From assembly GCF_048066115.1 (NCBI RefSeq), contig NZ_JBLTYX010000018.1:62001-126000 (forward strand): a DNA stretch of 64,000 nucleotides. Reading direction: 5' to 3'. The notes under the pieces are model-generated. The model made no database searches. It had not been told where the DNA came from and saw only the letters and a list, made by a program, of their open reading frames with translations. This DNA comes from Niveispirillum sp048066115. Lineage in GTDB: Bacteria > Pseudomonadota > Alphaproteobacteria > Azospirillales > Azospirillaceae. The translations under genes and the position numbers were made by a program. Positions 33,482 to 42,900 of this stretch are shown one piece after another; the first letter of the stretch is position 1, and every line of letters begins with the position of its first letter.

Positions 33482-33568
33482 AAAATAAGTCAGTAGCATT
33501 GACCTATTTTGTGGGTTACGGTCGAAGTCGACAGGGTCAATAATCGGGCTTCGATAGAGCGGCCCGAT
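33482..33568 (+). promoter_or_regulatory. Operator-like inverted repeat and leader hairpin before the indolepyruvate oxidoreductase
   Basis: The 390-base gap 33197-33586 has no gene. At 33482-33510 an AT-rich inverted repeat has 11-base arms (AAAATAAGTCA and TGACCTATTTT, one mismatch, seven-base spacer), a likely regulator site. Then at 33543-33568 a hairpin with a perfect seven-bp stem (ATCGGGC/GCCCGAT) stands just before the ribosome site GGGAGGG. The LysR-type gene downstream of the oxidoreductase is a candidate regulator (inference). Nothing definite was seen in 33197-33480. Confidence 0.5.
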
Positions 33569-33586
33569 AGGGGAGGGTATTAAGAA

Positions 33587-36500
33587 ATGGCCAACGCCGC
33601 CCGCACGCTTGCGACCGTCGCCTTGGACGACAAATACACCCTCCAGCAGGGCCGCGCCTTCATGAACGGTACCCAGGCGCTGGTGCGCCTGCCCATGCTG
33701 CAACGGCAGCGGGACCAGGTGGCCGGGCTGAACACGGCCGGCTTCATTTCCGGTTACCGCGGCTCGCCGCTGGGTGCCTATGACCAGGCGCTGTGGCAGG
33801 CCAAGAAGTTCCTGTCCAAGGGCAATATCCATTTCCAGCCCGGCGTGAACGAGGAACTGGGCGCCACCGCCGTCTGGGGCAGCCAGCAGGTGAACCTGTG
33901 GCAGGGCGCCAAGGTCGATGGCGTGTTCGGCATCTGGTATGGCAAGGGGCCGGGCGTGGACCGGTCCATCGATGCCATCAAGCATGCCAACTTCGCGGGC
34001 ACCAGCCGTCATGGCGGCGTGCTGGCCTTTGCCGGCGACGACCATTCCTGCAAATCCTCCACCCTGCCGCACCAGTCGGATCAGGCCTTCATCCACGCCT
34101 TCATGCCCACCATCAACCCGGCCGGGGTGCAGGAATTCCTGGATATGGGGTTGGTTGGCTTTGCCCTGTCGCGCTATTCCGGCGCCTGGGTAGGCTTCAC
34201 CTGCATCGCCGACACCATTGATACGACCGCCATCGTCGATATCGATCCGGCGCGTCTGGTGATCAACGAGCCGACGGATTTCGAACTGCCGCCGGGCGGG
34301 TTGAATATCCGCCTGCACGACACGCCGCTGATCCAGGAAGCGCGGATGATCGATTGGAAGCTGGACGCCGCCCGCGCGTTCGCCCGCGCCAATCACCTGG
34401 ACAAGATCGTCTTCGGCCATCAGGCCCCCCGCCTGGGTTTGGTCACCATCGGCAAATCCTATCTGGATGTCCGTCAGGCGCTGGACGAGTTGGAGATCAA
34501 CGAGGAGATGGCCCGCGAATGGGGCCTGGGTATCTACAAGGTGGCCATGGCCTGGCCGCTGGAACCGCAAGGCATGCGGACCTTCGCCCAGACCACCGAG
34601 GAATTGCTGGTGGTGGAGGAAAAGCGCTCCGTCCTGGAACTCCAGATCAAGGAGCAGCTGTTCCATTGGGACCGTCGCCCCCGCGTGTTGGGCAAGACCG
34701 ACCATACCGGCAAGCCCCTGTTCACGGAGAAGGCGGAGCTGAGCCCCGTGGACATCGCCCGCGTGCTGGCGGCGCGCCTGCTGTCCTTCGGGCCCAATGA
34801 TTACGTGTCGGAGCGTCTGGCCCGCATGGAGCACCGGGTGCGGCAGAGCACGCCGTCATCGACGGTGGTGCGCACGCCCTTCTTCTGCTCCGGCTGCCCG
34901 CACAACACCTCCACCCGCCTGCCGGAAGGCAGCCGGGGTCTGGCCGGCATCGGTTGCCATTACATGGTGACCTGGATGGGCCGCGGCACCGACGTGTTCA
35001 GCCAGATGGGTGGCGAGGGTGTGCAGTGGATCGGCCAGTCGGCCTTTTCCGGCGAGAACCATGTCTTCGCCAATCTGGGCGATGGCACGTACTTCCATTC
35101 CGGCCTGCTGGCGGTGCGTGCCGCCGTGTCGGCCAAGGTCAACATGACCTACAAGATCCTTTATAACGATGCCGTCGCCATGACCGGCGGGCAGCCGGTG
35201 GACGGCACCCTGTCGGTCTATGACATCGCCCAGCAGCTGGATGCCGAGGGCGTGGCGCGCATCGTGGTGGTCAGCGACGGGCCGGAGAAGTACGGGCTGG
35301 GCCGTGGCCTGCCGCACGGCACCAAGGTGTTCCATCGCGACGAGCTGGACCAGGTGCAGCGCGACCTGCGCGAGGAGAAGGGCGTCACGGTCATCATCTA
35401 TGAACAGACCTGTGCCGCCGAGAAGCGCCGCCGCCGCAAGCGCAACAAGTACCCCGATCCCGCCAAGCGGGTGGTGATCAACGAACTGGTCTGCGAAGGT
35501 TGCGGCGATTGCTCCGCCAAATCCTCCTGCCTGTCGGTGGTGCCGGTGGAGACGGAGTTCGGCCGCAAGCGCCAGATCGACCAGTCCAGCTGCAACAAGG
35601 ATTTCAGCTGCCTGAAGGGTTTCTGCCCCAGCTTCGTGACGGTGGAGGGTGGCACCCTGAAGAAGCCCAAGCCGGCGGCGGCAAAGGGTGAGGATTGGGG
35701 CGTGCTGCCGGAGCCGGTGATCCCGGTGCTGGACAAGCCCTGGAACATCCTGGTCACCGGCATCGGTGGTACCGGCGTGGTCACCATCGGCGCCATCCTC
35801 GGCATGGCCACGCATCTGGAAGGCCGCGGCTTCACCGCCATGGACATGGCCGGTCTGGCGCAGAAGGGCGGGTCGGTGACCAGCCATCTGCGCATCGCCG
35901 AGCGTCCGGACCTGATCCACGCCAACCGCATCGTGGCCGGCGGGGCCGATCTGGTGCTGGCCTGCGACATCGTCGTGGCGGCCAATGCCGATGCCCTGTC
36001 CAAGATGGCGGCGGGCCGCACCCGTGCCGTGGTCAACACGGCGGAGACGATGACGGCCGCCTTCATCGCCAATCCGGACGCCAATGTGCCGTCGGGCAGC
36101 CTGACCCGTACCATCGCGTCGGCCCTGGGCGGAGTGGATGCCGTGTCGGCCATCGATGCGCAGAAGATCGCCACCGCGCTGTGCGGTGACAGCATCGCCA
36201 CCAACCTGTTCATGCTGGGCTATGCCTATCAGCAGGGCCTGATCCCGACGACGGGGGTGGCTATCGAGAAGGCCATCGAGATGAATGGCGCCGCCGTAAA
36301 GATGAACACGGACGCCTTCCGTTGGGGCCGCCGTGCGGCCATCGATCTGGCCCGCGTGCTGGAGGCCGCAGCACCCAAGCCCGACAAGTCCGGCGCCTTC
36401 GGTCATCGCCGCGCGTCGGAGACGCTGGCGGAGATGGTGGAGCGCCGCGTCGCCTTCCTGACCGATTACCAGGACGCCGCCTATGCCGGCCGTTACAAGG

Positions 36501-37084
36501 CTTTGGTGGACCGGGTGCAGGGCGTGGAGGCCGAGCGCACGCCCGGCCGCGATGCCCTGTCGCGCGCCGTTGCCCGCTACCTGTTCAAGCTGATGTCCTA
36601 CAAGGATGAGTATGAGGTGGCGCGGCTTTACAGCGATGGCCGCTTCCATGCCCAGATCGCGAGCCAGTTCGAGGGCGACTACAAGCTGAAATTCCATCTG
36701 GCGCCGCCGGCCACCGCACCGCGCGACCCGATCACCGGCCACCTGAAGAAGCAGGAATTCGGACCGACCATGATGCTGGGCTTCAAGATGCTGGCCAAGC
36801 TGAAGGGCTTGCGCGGGTCCAGCCTGGACCTGTTCGGCCGCAACCCGGAACGGGTGATGGAACGCCAGCTGATCACCGACTATGTCACCGTGGTGGAGGA
36901 GCTGCTGTCGGGCCTGTCGCCCGCCAACGCCCATCTGGCCGCCGACATCGCCGCCATCCCGGAGAAGATCCGTGGCTATGGCCATGTGAAGGAAGAGCAC
37001 TTGGCCAAGGCCAAGGCGGAGGAGGCGGAACTGCTGTCCCGCTGGCGCCGCCCGGTGCCGCCGGTCAGCGCGGCGGCGGAGTGA
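33587..37084 (+). CDS. Indolepyruvate:ferredoxin oxidoreductase, fused alpha-beta type
   Basis: Single-chain 2-oxoacid:ferredoxin oxidoreductase of 1165 residues that decarboxylates aryl-pyruvates (from aromatic amino acids) to aryl-acetyl-CoA, using thiamine diphosphate and Fe-S clusters. Order: pyrimidine-binding domain (FISGYRGSPLGAYDQ), transketolase-like C domain, TPP-binding domain (about 430-580; GIGCHYMVTWMGRGTD, NLGDGTYFHSG), a cysteine-rich segment (CEGCGDCSAKSSCLSV, then CNKDFSCLKGFC) and a C-terminal IorB-like gamma domain (GIGGTGVVTIGAILGMA). This fusion is typical of aerobic proteobacteria. GGGAGGG precedes the ATG. It is followed by a LysR regulator 74 bases on. Confidence 0.92.
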   Translation: MANAARTLATVALDDKYTLQQGRAFMNGTQALVRLPMLQRQRDQVAGLNTAGFISGYRGSPLGAYDQALWQAKKFLSKGNIHFQPGVNEELGATAVWGSQQVNLWQGAKVDGVFGIWYGKGPGVDRSIDAIKHANFAGTSRHGGVLAFAGDDHSCKSSTLPHQSDQAFIHAFMPTINPAGVQEFLDMGLVGFALSRYSGAWVGFTCIADTIDTTAIVDIDPARLVINEPTDFELPPGGLNIRLHDTPLIQEARMIDWKLDAARAFARANHLDKIVFGHQAPRLGLVTIGKSYLDVRQALDELEINEEMAREWGLGIYKVAMAWPLEPQGMRTFAQTTEELLVVEEKRSVLELQIKEQLFHWDRRPRVLGKTDHTGKPLFTEKAELSPVDIARVLAARLLSFGPNDYVSERLARMEHRVRQSTPSSTVVRTPFFCSGCPHNTSTRLPEGSRGLAGIGCHYMVTWMGRGTDVFSQMGGEGVQWIGQSAFSGENHVFANLGDGTYFHSGLLAVRAAVSAKVNMTYKILYNDAVAMTGGQPVDGTLSVYDIAQQLDAEGVARIVVVSDGPEKYGLGRGLPHGTKVFHRDELDQVQRDLREEKGVTVIIYEQTCAAEKRRRRKRNKYPDPAKRVVINELVCEGCGDCSAKSSCLSVVPVETEFGRKRQIDQSSCNKDFSCLKGFCPSFVTVEGGTLKKPKPAAAKGEDWGVLPEPVIPVLDKPWNILVTGIGGTGVVTIGAILGMATHLEGRGFTAMDMAGLAQKGGSVTSHLRIAERPDLIHANRIVAGGADLVLACDIVVAANADALSKMAAGRTRAVVNTAETMTAAFIANPDANVPSGSLTRTIASALGGVDAVSAIDAQKIATALCGDSIATNLFMLGYAYQQGLIPTTGVAIEKAIEMNGAAVKMNTDAFRWGRRAAIDLARVLEAAAPKPDKSGAFGHRRASETLAEMVERRVAFLTDYQDAAYAGRYKALVDRVQGVEAERTPGRDALSRAVARYLFKLMSYKDEYEVARLYSDGRFHAQIASQFEGDYKLKFHLAPPATAPRDPITGHLKKQEFGPTMMLGFKMLAKLKGLRGSSLDLFGRNPERVMERQLITDYVTVVEELLSGLSPANAHLAADIAAIPEKIRGYGHVKEEHLAKAKAEEAELLSRWRRPVPPVSAAAE

Positions 37085-37158
37085 TCTCTCTCCTGTGACG
37101 GGCCGCATAGCGCCGGCCTGTCACAACGCCTATCCTGTCCAACTGACCAGGAGGCATA

Positions 37159-38118
37159 ATGGACAAGTTGCAGGCCATGCAGGTTTTCGTGCAGGTGGTG
37201 GAGCTGAACGGCTTCGCGCGGGCTGCCGACAAGCTGGGCCTGCCGCGCGCATCCGTCACCACCATCATCCAGAACCTGGAGGCCCATCTGGGCACCAGCC
37301 TGCTTCAGCGCACCACCCGCCGCCTGTCCCTGACCGCCGATGGCGAGGCGTTCCATGAGCGCGCCATCCGCATCCTGGCGGAGGTGGAGGAGGTGGAGAC
37401 GGGCTTCATCGAAGGCAGGCGCCATCCCAAGGGGCGGCTGCATGTCGATATGCCCACTTCCATCGGCCGGCTGGTGGTGATCCCGGCGCTGCGGGAATTC
37501 CATGCCCGCTATCCGGATATCGAACTGAAGCTGGGCATGAACGACCGGCAGATCGATATCGTGCAGGAAGGTGTCGACTGCGTGCTGCGGGTGGGGGAAC
37601 TGGCCGACAGTTCGCTGATCGCCCGGCGTCTGGGCTTGCTGTCGCGCGTCACCTGCGCCAGCCCGGCCTATCTGCAAAAGCACGGGGTGCCGAAGGGCCT
37701 GGACGATCTGGCGAGCCACAAGGGTGTGCGTTATTTCTCTCCCAATTTGGGTAACCGCTCATACCCGTTCGAATTCATGGCCGACGGGACCGCGCTGGAA
37801 GTCCCGCTCACGGGTGCCATCTCCGTCAATGACAGCGAGGCCTATATCGCCTGCGGCCTGGAAGGCTATGGCTTGATGCAGCCGGCTTTGTTCATGGTGC
37901 TGACCCAGCTGCAAAGCGGTGAACTGGTGGAGGTGCTGCCCGAATACCGGCCGCCGCACATGCCCATTGCCGCCGTCTATCCCCAGAACCGTCAGCCGTC
38001 GCAGAAGGTGCGGCTGTTCGTGGATTGGGTGGTCAGCCTGTTCGAGAAATGCCCGCTGTTGCAGGGCTCGGACAAGGCATTCGACTGCTATCAGCAGGAA
38101 GGACGAGCCGTCGCGTAG
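37159..38118 (+). CDS. LysR-family transcriptional regulator
   Basis: Regulator of 319 residues: winged helix-turn-helix at 1-60 (MQVFVQVVELNGFARAADKL, with recognition helix RASVTTIIQNLEAHLG), linker helix, then a periplasmic-binding-protein-like effector domain (about 90-300). QRTTRRLSLTADGEAFHERA is characteristic of the CrgA/AaeR-like branch. AGGAGG lies before the ATG. It is oriented with the upstream oxidoreductase and followed by the RND efflux genes; either could be its target. The stop codon TAG lies inside the left arm of a palindromic repeat (38114-38203), so the repeat may have set or trimmed the C-terminus. Confidence 0.9.
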   Translation: MDKLQAMQVFVQVVELNGFARAADKLGLPRASVTTIIQNLEAHLGTSLLQRTTRRLSLTADGEAFHERAIRILAEVEEVETGFIEGRRHPKGRLHVDMPTSIGRLVVIPALREFHARYPDIELKLGMNDRQIDIVQEGVDCVLRVGELADSSLIARRLGLLSRVTCASPAYLQKHGVPKGLDDLASHKGVRYFSPNLGNRSYPFEFMADGTALEVPLTGAISVNDSEAYIACGLEGYGLMQPALFMVLTQLQSGELVEVLPEYRPPHMPIAAVYPQNRQPSQKVRLFVDWVVSLFEKCPLLQGSDKAFDCYQQEGRAVA

Positions 38119-38203
38119 GTCGCGGGTGAGCGATAGCGAACCCCGACACCTTGAAGGCATTGTCGCTTGTCGGGGTTCGCTTGGCGCTCACCCGCGACCT
38201 ACG
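38114..38203. repeat. Palindromic intergenic repeat (REP-like), copy 1
   Basis: Arms of about 35 bases (38114-38148 and 38168-38203), nearly perfect, start CGTAGGTCGCGGGTGAGCG and end ACCCCGACA. The same layout (CGTAGGTC ... GA-CCC-GACA) occurs at 39815-39907, so both belong to one family; the motif resembles GTAGGTCGGGTT-type palindromes dispersed in many proteobacterial genomes. The LysR stop codon lies in the left arm. Confidence 0.85.
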
Positions 38204-38473
38204 GATTGTTCGCCCCAGACGAATTGTCTGCTCAGAAAAACCGGCTTTATTCATTGCGCCTGATGGGCGATGCTGCACCCGCTCACATGCCTCCGGATGT
38301 TCATCCGTGGGGCTTATCTTGTTTATCATCTTGAACTTAAAGGACTTCCCTCGCCGTCCAAAATTGCATGGGTGGCAGATGAAAATAATTTAATCCCTGC
38401 GACGGCCATCACAGTGGCAGCGCAGCAAATCCGATAAAAGCAACAATTGAGGGAGCTTCATCCATCCGGATGC

Positions 38474-38603
38474 GGTTCCGTAACCCGAAACCAAGGTGCT
38501 GGACAAGGGTCCCGGAAGGCCGGGCACCCAGCGGCGGAGCTGTCACGAAGGCAGGCCGGCCGTTCCGTGGTCCCCCGTCGCTGACGGCGGGAAACCCTTG
38601 TCC
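38474..38603 (+). promoter_or_regulatory. Structured leader of the RND efflux genes (riboswitch-like)
   Basis: Lies in the 511-base gene-free stretch 38119-38629; bases 38300-38400 are AT-rich and may hold the promoter. A perfect ten-bp basal stem, GGACAAGGGT (38501-38510) with ACCCTTGTCC (38594-38603), encloses hairpins CCCGG-AAGG-CCGGG (38511-38524) and CCGTC-GCT-GACGG (38575-38587, extended by CCC/GGG past a bulge) and a possible CGGA/TCCG arm. GGTT-CCGT-AACC (38474-38485) precedes it. The stem ends 12 bases before the ribosome site AGGAG. I could not match it to a known riboswitch class. Confidence 0.55.
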
Positions 38604-38629
38604 TCGCTCTTCTCGCAGGAGTTGACTCA

Positions 38630-39799
38630 ATGTCTGTTACGCGCAGCAAGCTGGCCTATCTCATGGCCGCCGGTGTGTCGCTGGCCGTGATCGCCGGTGT
38701 CTCCATCCAGGGACAGGCCGAGGACAAGCCCGTCGCCATCGCCGCCGCCCCCGCCGTGGAGGTGGATGTGGCCCCCGTCGTGGCCCGCAAGGTGGTGGAT
38801 TGGCAGAGCTATTCCGGCCGGCTGGAAGCGGTGGAGCGGGTGGATGTCCGTCCCCGCGTCTCCGGCACCATCACCGAAATCCACTTCAAGAACGGCGCCC
38901 AGGTGAAGAAGGGCGATGTGCTGTTCACCATCGACCCCGCCCCCTACCGGGCCGAAGTGTCCCGGGCCGAGGCGCAGCTGGCCGCGGCCCAGGCCCGCGT
39001 CCGCTTCGCCGGGGCTGAACTGGAACGCGCCACCAAGCTGGTGGCCGACAGCACCATTACCCGTCGCACCATGGACGAGCGCGAGCATAATGCCCGCGAC
39101 GCCCAGGCCACCTTGCGCGGTGCCCAGGCGGAGCTGGAGGTGGCGCGGTTGAACCTGGGCTATACCAGTGTTGTCGCCCCCATCGCCGGCCGCGTTTCCC
39201 GTGCGGAAATCACCGTGGGCAATGTCGTGGCGGCCGGGGCGGGTGCGCAGTCGCTGACCACCCTGGTTTCCGTCTCCCCCATCTATGCCTCCTTCGATGT
39301 GGATGAGCAGACCTATCTGCGCCATATCGCGTCGGTGAAGGATCAGGCTGGTGTGCCCGTGCAGCTGGGCTTGGCCAACGAGGCGGAATATTCCCGCAAC
39401 GGCACCATCGATGACGTGGACAACCGGCTGGACCCGGTGTCGGGCACCATCCGTGTGCGCGCCCGCTTCGACAATCCCGACGGGTTGCTGGTTCCCGGCC
39501 TCTATGCCCGCCTGAAGGTGGGCGGGTCCGATCCGCAGCCGGCGGTGATGGTCGATGAACGCGCCATCGGCACCGACCAGGACAAGAAGTTCGTGCTGGT
39601 CGTCGGCGACGACAACAAGGTCTCCTACCGCCCGATCCTGCTGGGCAGCCGGCAGGAAGGCCTGCGCATCGTCACCGGTGGGTTGCAGCCGGGTGAGCGC
39701 ATCATCGTCAACGGCATCCAGCGCGCCCGTCCCGGCGACGTGGTGAAGCCCAAGGCGGTGGCGATGGAACGCCCGGCCACACAGGTGGCGGCGCGGTAA
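38630..39799 (+). CDS. RND efflux periplasmic adaptor (membrane fusion protein)
   Basis: Adaptor of 389 residues joining an inner-membrane RND pump to an outer-membrane channel. N-terminal membrane or signal segment (about 8-26, no lipobox Cys), first beta-barrel and lipoyl half (RVDVRPRVSGTITEIHFKNG, then VKKGDVLFTIDPAPYRAEV), alpha-helical hairpin (about 100-165), second lipoyl half (APIAGRVSRAEITVGNVVAA) and beta-barrel plus membrane-proximal domains. It is most like MexE/AcrA-type adaptors of the HAE1 group. AGGAG lies eight bases before the ATG. The pump gene follows after 199 bases containing a long palindromic repeat. Confidence 0.92.
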   Translation: MSVTRSKLAYLMAAGVSLAVIAGVSIQGQAEDKPVAIAAAPAVEVDVAPVVARKVVDWQSYSGRLEAVERVDVRPRVSGTITEIHFKNGAQVKKGDVLFTIDPAPYRAEVSRAEAQLAAAQARVRFAGAELERATKLVADSTITRRTMDEREHNARDAQATLRGAQAELEVARLNLGYTSVVAPIAGRVSRAEITVGNVVAAGAGAQSLTTLVSVSPIYASFDVDEQTYLRHIASVKDQAGVPVQLGLANEAEYSRNGTIDDVDNRLDPVSGTIRVRARFDNPDGLLVPGLYARLKVGGSDPQPAVMVDERAIGTDQDKKFVLVVGDDNKVSYRPILLGSRQEGLRIVTGGLQPGERIIVNGIQRARPGDVVKPKAVAMERPATQVAAR

Positions 39800-39814
39800 G
39801 GTTTCCGGCAAGTG

Positions 39815-39907
39815 CCGTAGGTCAGGTCGAGGCGCAGCCGAGCCCTGACAGGACAAGGCAATGTGTTTTGCTGTCAGGGCTCGGCTGCGCCTCGACCTGA
39901 CCTACGG
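39815..39907. repeat. Palindromic intergenic repeat (REP-like), copy 2, inside the efflux operon
   Basis: Perfect 36-bp inverted repeat (39815-39850 with 39872-39907, beginning CCGTAGGTCAGGTCGAGGCG) around a 21-base loop. Same family as 38114-38203. It lies 16 bases past the adaptor stop, between adaptor and pump genes, and in RNA would form a very stable hairpin able to alter the adaptor to pump ratio. Confidence 0.92.
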
Positions 39908-39998
39908 TTTGTCCCGGCGTCGCCGGGACAGAGCCCGCTCTTTTATCCTTCATCCAAGCCCATTCCACTCCGCGTTCTATTCGCGGACCGAGGCTCCT

Positions 39999-42900
39999 AT
40001 GAACATCTCCCGTTTCTTCATCGATCGGCCCATCTTCGCGGGTGTGCTGTCGGTGGTCGTCTTCCTGGCGGGGTTCATTTCCCTGTTCCAGCTTCCCATC
40101 TCCGAATATCCGGAGGTCGTGCCGCCATCCGTGGTGGTGCGGGCCCAGTATCCGGGTGCCAATCCCAAGGTCATCGCCGAAACCGTCGCCTCGCCGCTGG
40201 AAGAGCAGATCAACGGCGTCGAGGACATGCTGTACATGCAGTCCCAGGCCAACAGCGACGGCAACATGGCGCTGACCGTGACCTTCAAGCTGGGCACCGA
40301 CCCGGACAAGGCCACGCAGCTGGTGCAGAACCGTGTGGCCCAGGCGCTGCCCCGCCTGCCGCAGGATGTGCAGCGGCTGGGTGTCACGACGGTCAAGTCG
40401 TCGCCGACGCTGACCATGGTCGTGCATCTGCGCTCGCCCGACAACCGCTATGACATGACCTACCTGCGCAACTACGCCGTCCTGAATGTGCGCGACCGTC
40501 TGGCGCGCATTTCCGGGGTGGGTGAGGTGCTGCTGTGGGGGTCGGGCGACTATGCCATGCGCGTCTGGCTGGACCCGAACAAGGTGGCCGAGCGTGGCAT
40601 GACCGCCAATGACGTCATCAACGCCATCCGTGAGCAGAATGTCCAGGTGGCCGCCGGCGTCATCGGCGCCAGCCCGTCGGTGCCCGACGCGCCGTTGCAG
40701 CTGTCGGTCAATGCCCAGGGCCGGTTGAAGACGGTGGAGGAATTTCAGGACATCGTCCTGAAGACCGCCGATGGCGCTGTCACCTATCTGCGCGATGTGG
40801 CACGGGTGGAACTGGCCGCGTCGCAATATGGTCTGCGGTCGCTGCTGGACAACCAGCCGGCCGTGGCCATCGCCATCAACCAGGCGCCGGGCGCCAACGC
40901 GCTGGCCATTTCCGACAATGTGCGCGAGACGATGGCGGAGCTGCAGGCCGACATGCCGGACGGCGTGGAATATTCCATCGTCTATGACCCGACCCGCTTC
41001 GTGCAGGCCAGCATCGATGCCGTGATCCATACGCTGTTGGAGGCCATCGCCCTGGTGGTGCTGGTGGTGATCGTGTTCCTGCAGACCTGGCGGGCATCGA
41101 TCATCCCGCTGCTGGCCGTGCCGGTCTCCATCGTCGGCACCTTCTCCCTGATGCTGCTGTTCGGCTTCTCGATCAACGCCCTGTCGCTGTTCGGCATGGT
41201 GCTGGCCATCGGCATCGTCGTCGATGACGCCATCGTCGTGGTGGAGAATGTGGAACGCAACATCTCCGAGGGCCTGTCACCCAAGGAGGCCACCTACAAG
41301 GCCATGCAGGAGGTGAGCGGACCCATCATCGCCATCGCCCTGACCCTGGTGGCCGTGTTCGTGCCGCTGGCCGCCATGTCGGGCCTGTCGGGCGAGTTCT
41401 ACAAGCAGTTCGCGATGACCATCGCGATCTCCACCGTGATCTCCGCCTTCAACTCCCTGACCCTGTCCCCGGCCTTGTCGGCGCTGCTGCTGAAGGGCCA
41501 TCACGATAAGCAGGATTGGCTTTCCCGGGGCATGAACAAGGTCCTGGGCGGCTTCTTCCGGGGCTTCAACCGCGTATTCCAGCGCGGGTCGGATGCCTAT
41601 GGCAAGGGTGTCGGCGGCGTGGTGCGGCACAAGGGCGCCATGATGCTGGTCTATGTGCTGCTGCTGGGCCTGACCTTCGTGCTGGGCCGGGCGGTGCCGG
41701 GTGGCTTCGTGCCGGCGCAGGACAAGGAATATTTGATCGCGTTCGCCCAACTGCCCACCGGCGCCTCGCTGGACCGCACCGAGGACGTGATCCGCACCAT
41801 GACCGACATCGCGCTGAAGCAGCCCGGTGTGGCCAGCGCGGTGGCCTTCCCCGGCCTGTCGGTCAACGGCTTCACCAACTCGTCTTCCGCCGGCATCGTG
41901 TTCACCACCCTGAAGCCGTATGAGGAGCGTCAGAAGGAGGGCCTGTCGGCCAATGTCATCGCCACCAACCTGCAGGGCCAGTATAATGGCGTGAAGGAAG
42001 CCTTCGTGGCCGTGTTCCCGCCGCCGCCGGTGATGGGTCTGGGCACGCTGGGCGGGTTCAAGATGCAGCTGGAGGATCGTGGTTCGCTGGGTTACGAGGC
42101 TTTGGCCAAGGCCGCCAACGACTTCGTGATGAAGGCGCGCCAGACTCCGGAACTGGGGCCGACCTTCAGCAGCTACGAAATCAACGTGCCGCAGCTGGAT
42201 GTGAACCTGGACCGCGTCAAGGCCAAGCAGCTGGGCGTGCCCGTCACCGACGTGTTCGAGACGATGCAGGTCTATCTCGGTTCGCTCTATGTCAACGACT
42301 TCAACACGTTCGGCCGCGTCTACCAGGTGCGGGTTCAGGCGGATGCCCCCTTCCGCGCCCATGCCGATGATATCGGCCTGCTGAAGACCCGTAATGAGCA
42401 GGGCACCATGGTGCCGCTGTCGTCGCTGGTGACGGTGACGCAGAGCTATGGTCCGGAAATGGTCGTGCGCTATAACGGCTATACCGCCGCCGACATCAAT
42501 GGCGGCCCGGCCCCGGGTTATTCGTCCGGTCAGGCTGAGGCGGCGGCGGAGCGCATCGCGGCGGAAGTGCTGCCGCGCGGCATCAAGTTCGAATGGACGG
42601 ACCTGACCTATCAACAGATTCTGGCCGGCAATGCCGCGCTCTGGGTGTTCCCGATCTCGGTGCTGCTGGTGTTCCTGGTGCTGGCCGCCCAGTATGAGAG
42701 CCTGACTCTGCCGCTGGCCATCCTGATGATCGTGCCGATGAGCCTGATGTCCGCCCTGGCCGGCGTCTGGCTGACCGGGGGTGACAACAATATCTTCACC
42801 CAGATCGGCTTCATGGTGCTTGTCGGATTGTCGGCGAAGAACGCGATCCTGATCGTGGAATTCGCCCGCGAGCTGGAGCATCAGGGCCGCACCGTGGTCC

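Noticed and set aside
38474..38603. Cobalamin or guanidine-I riboswitch ahead of the RND genes
   Set aside because: The conserved cobalamin core (CCGCAACTGT context and the AGACCTGCC box) and the guanidine-I core (GGTCCGAGAG, ACACGG) are not present; only the general stem layout is riboswitch-like.
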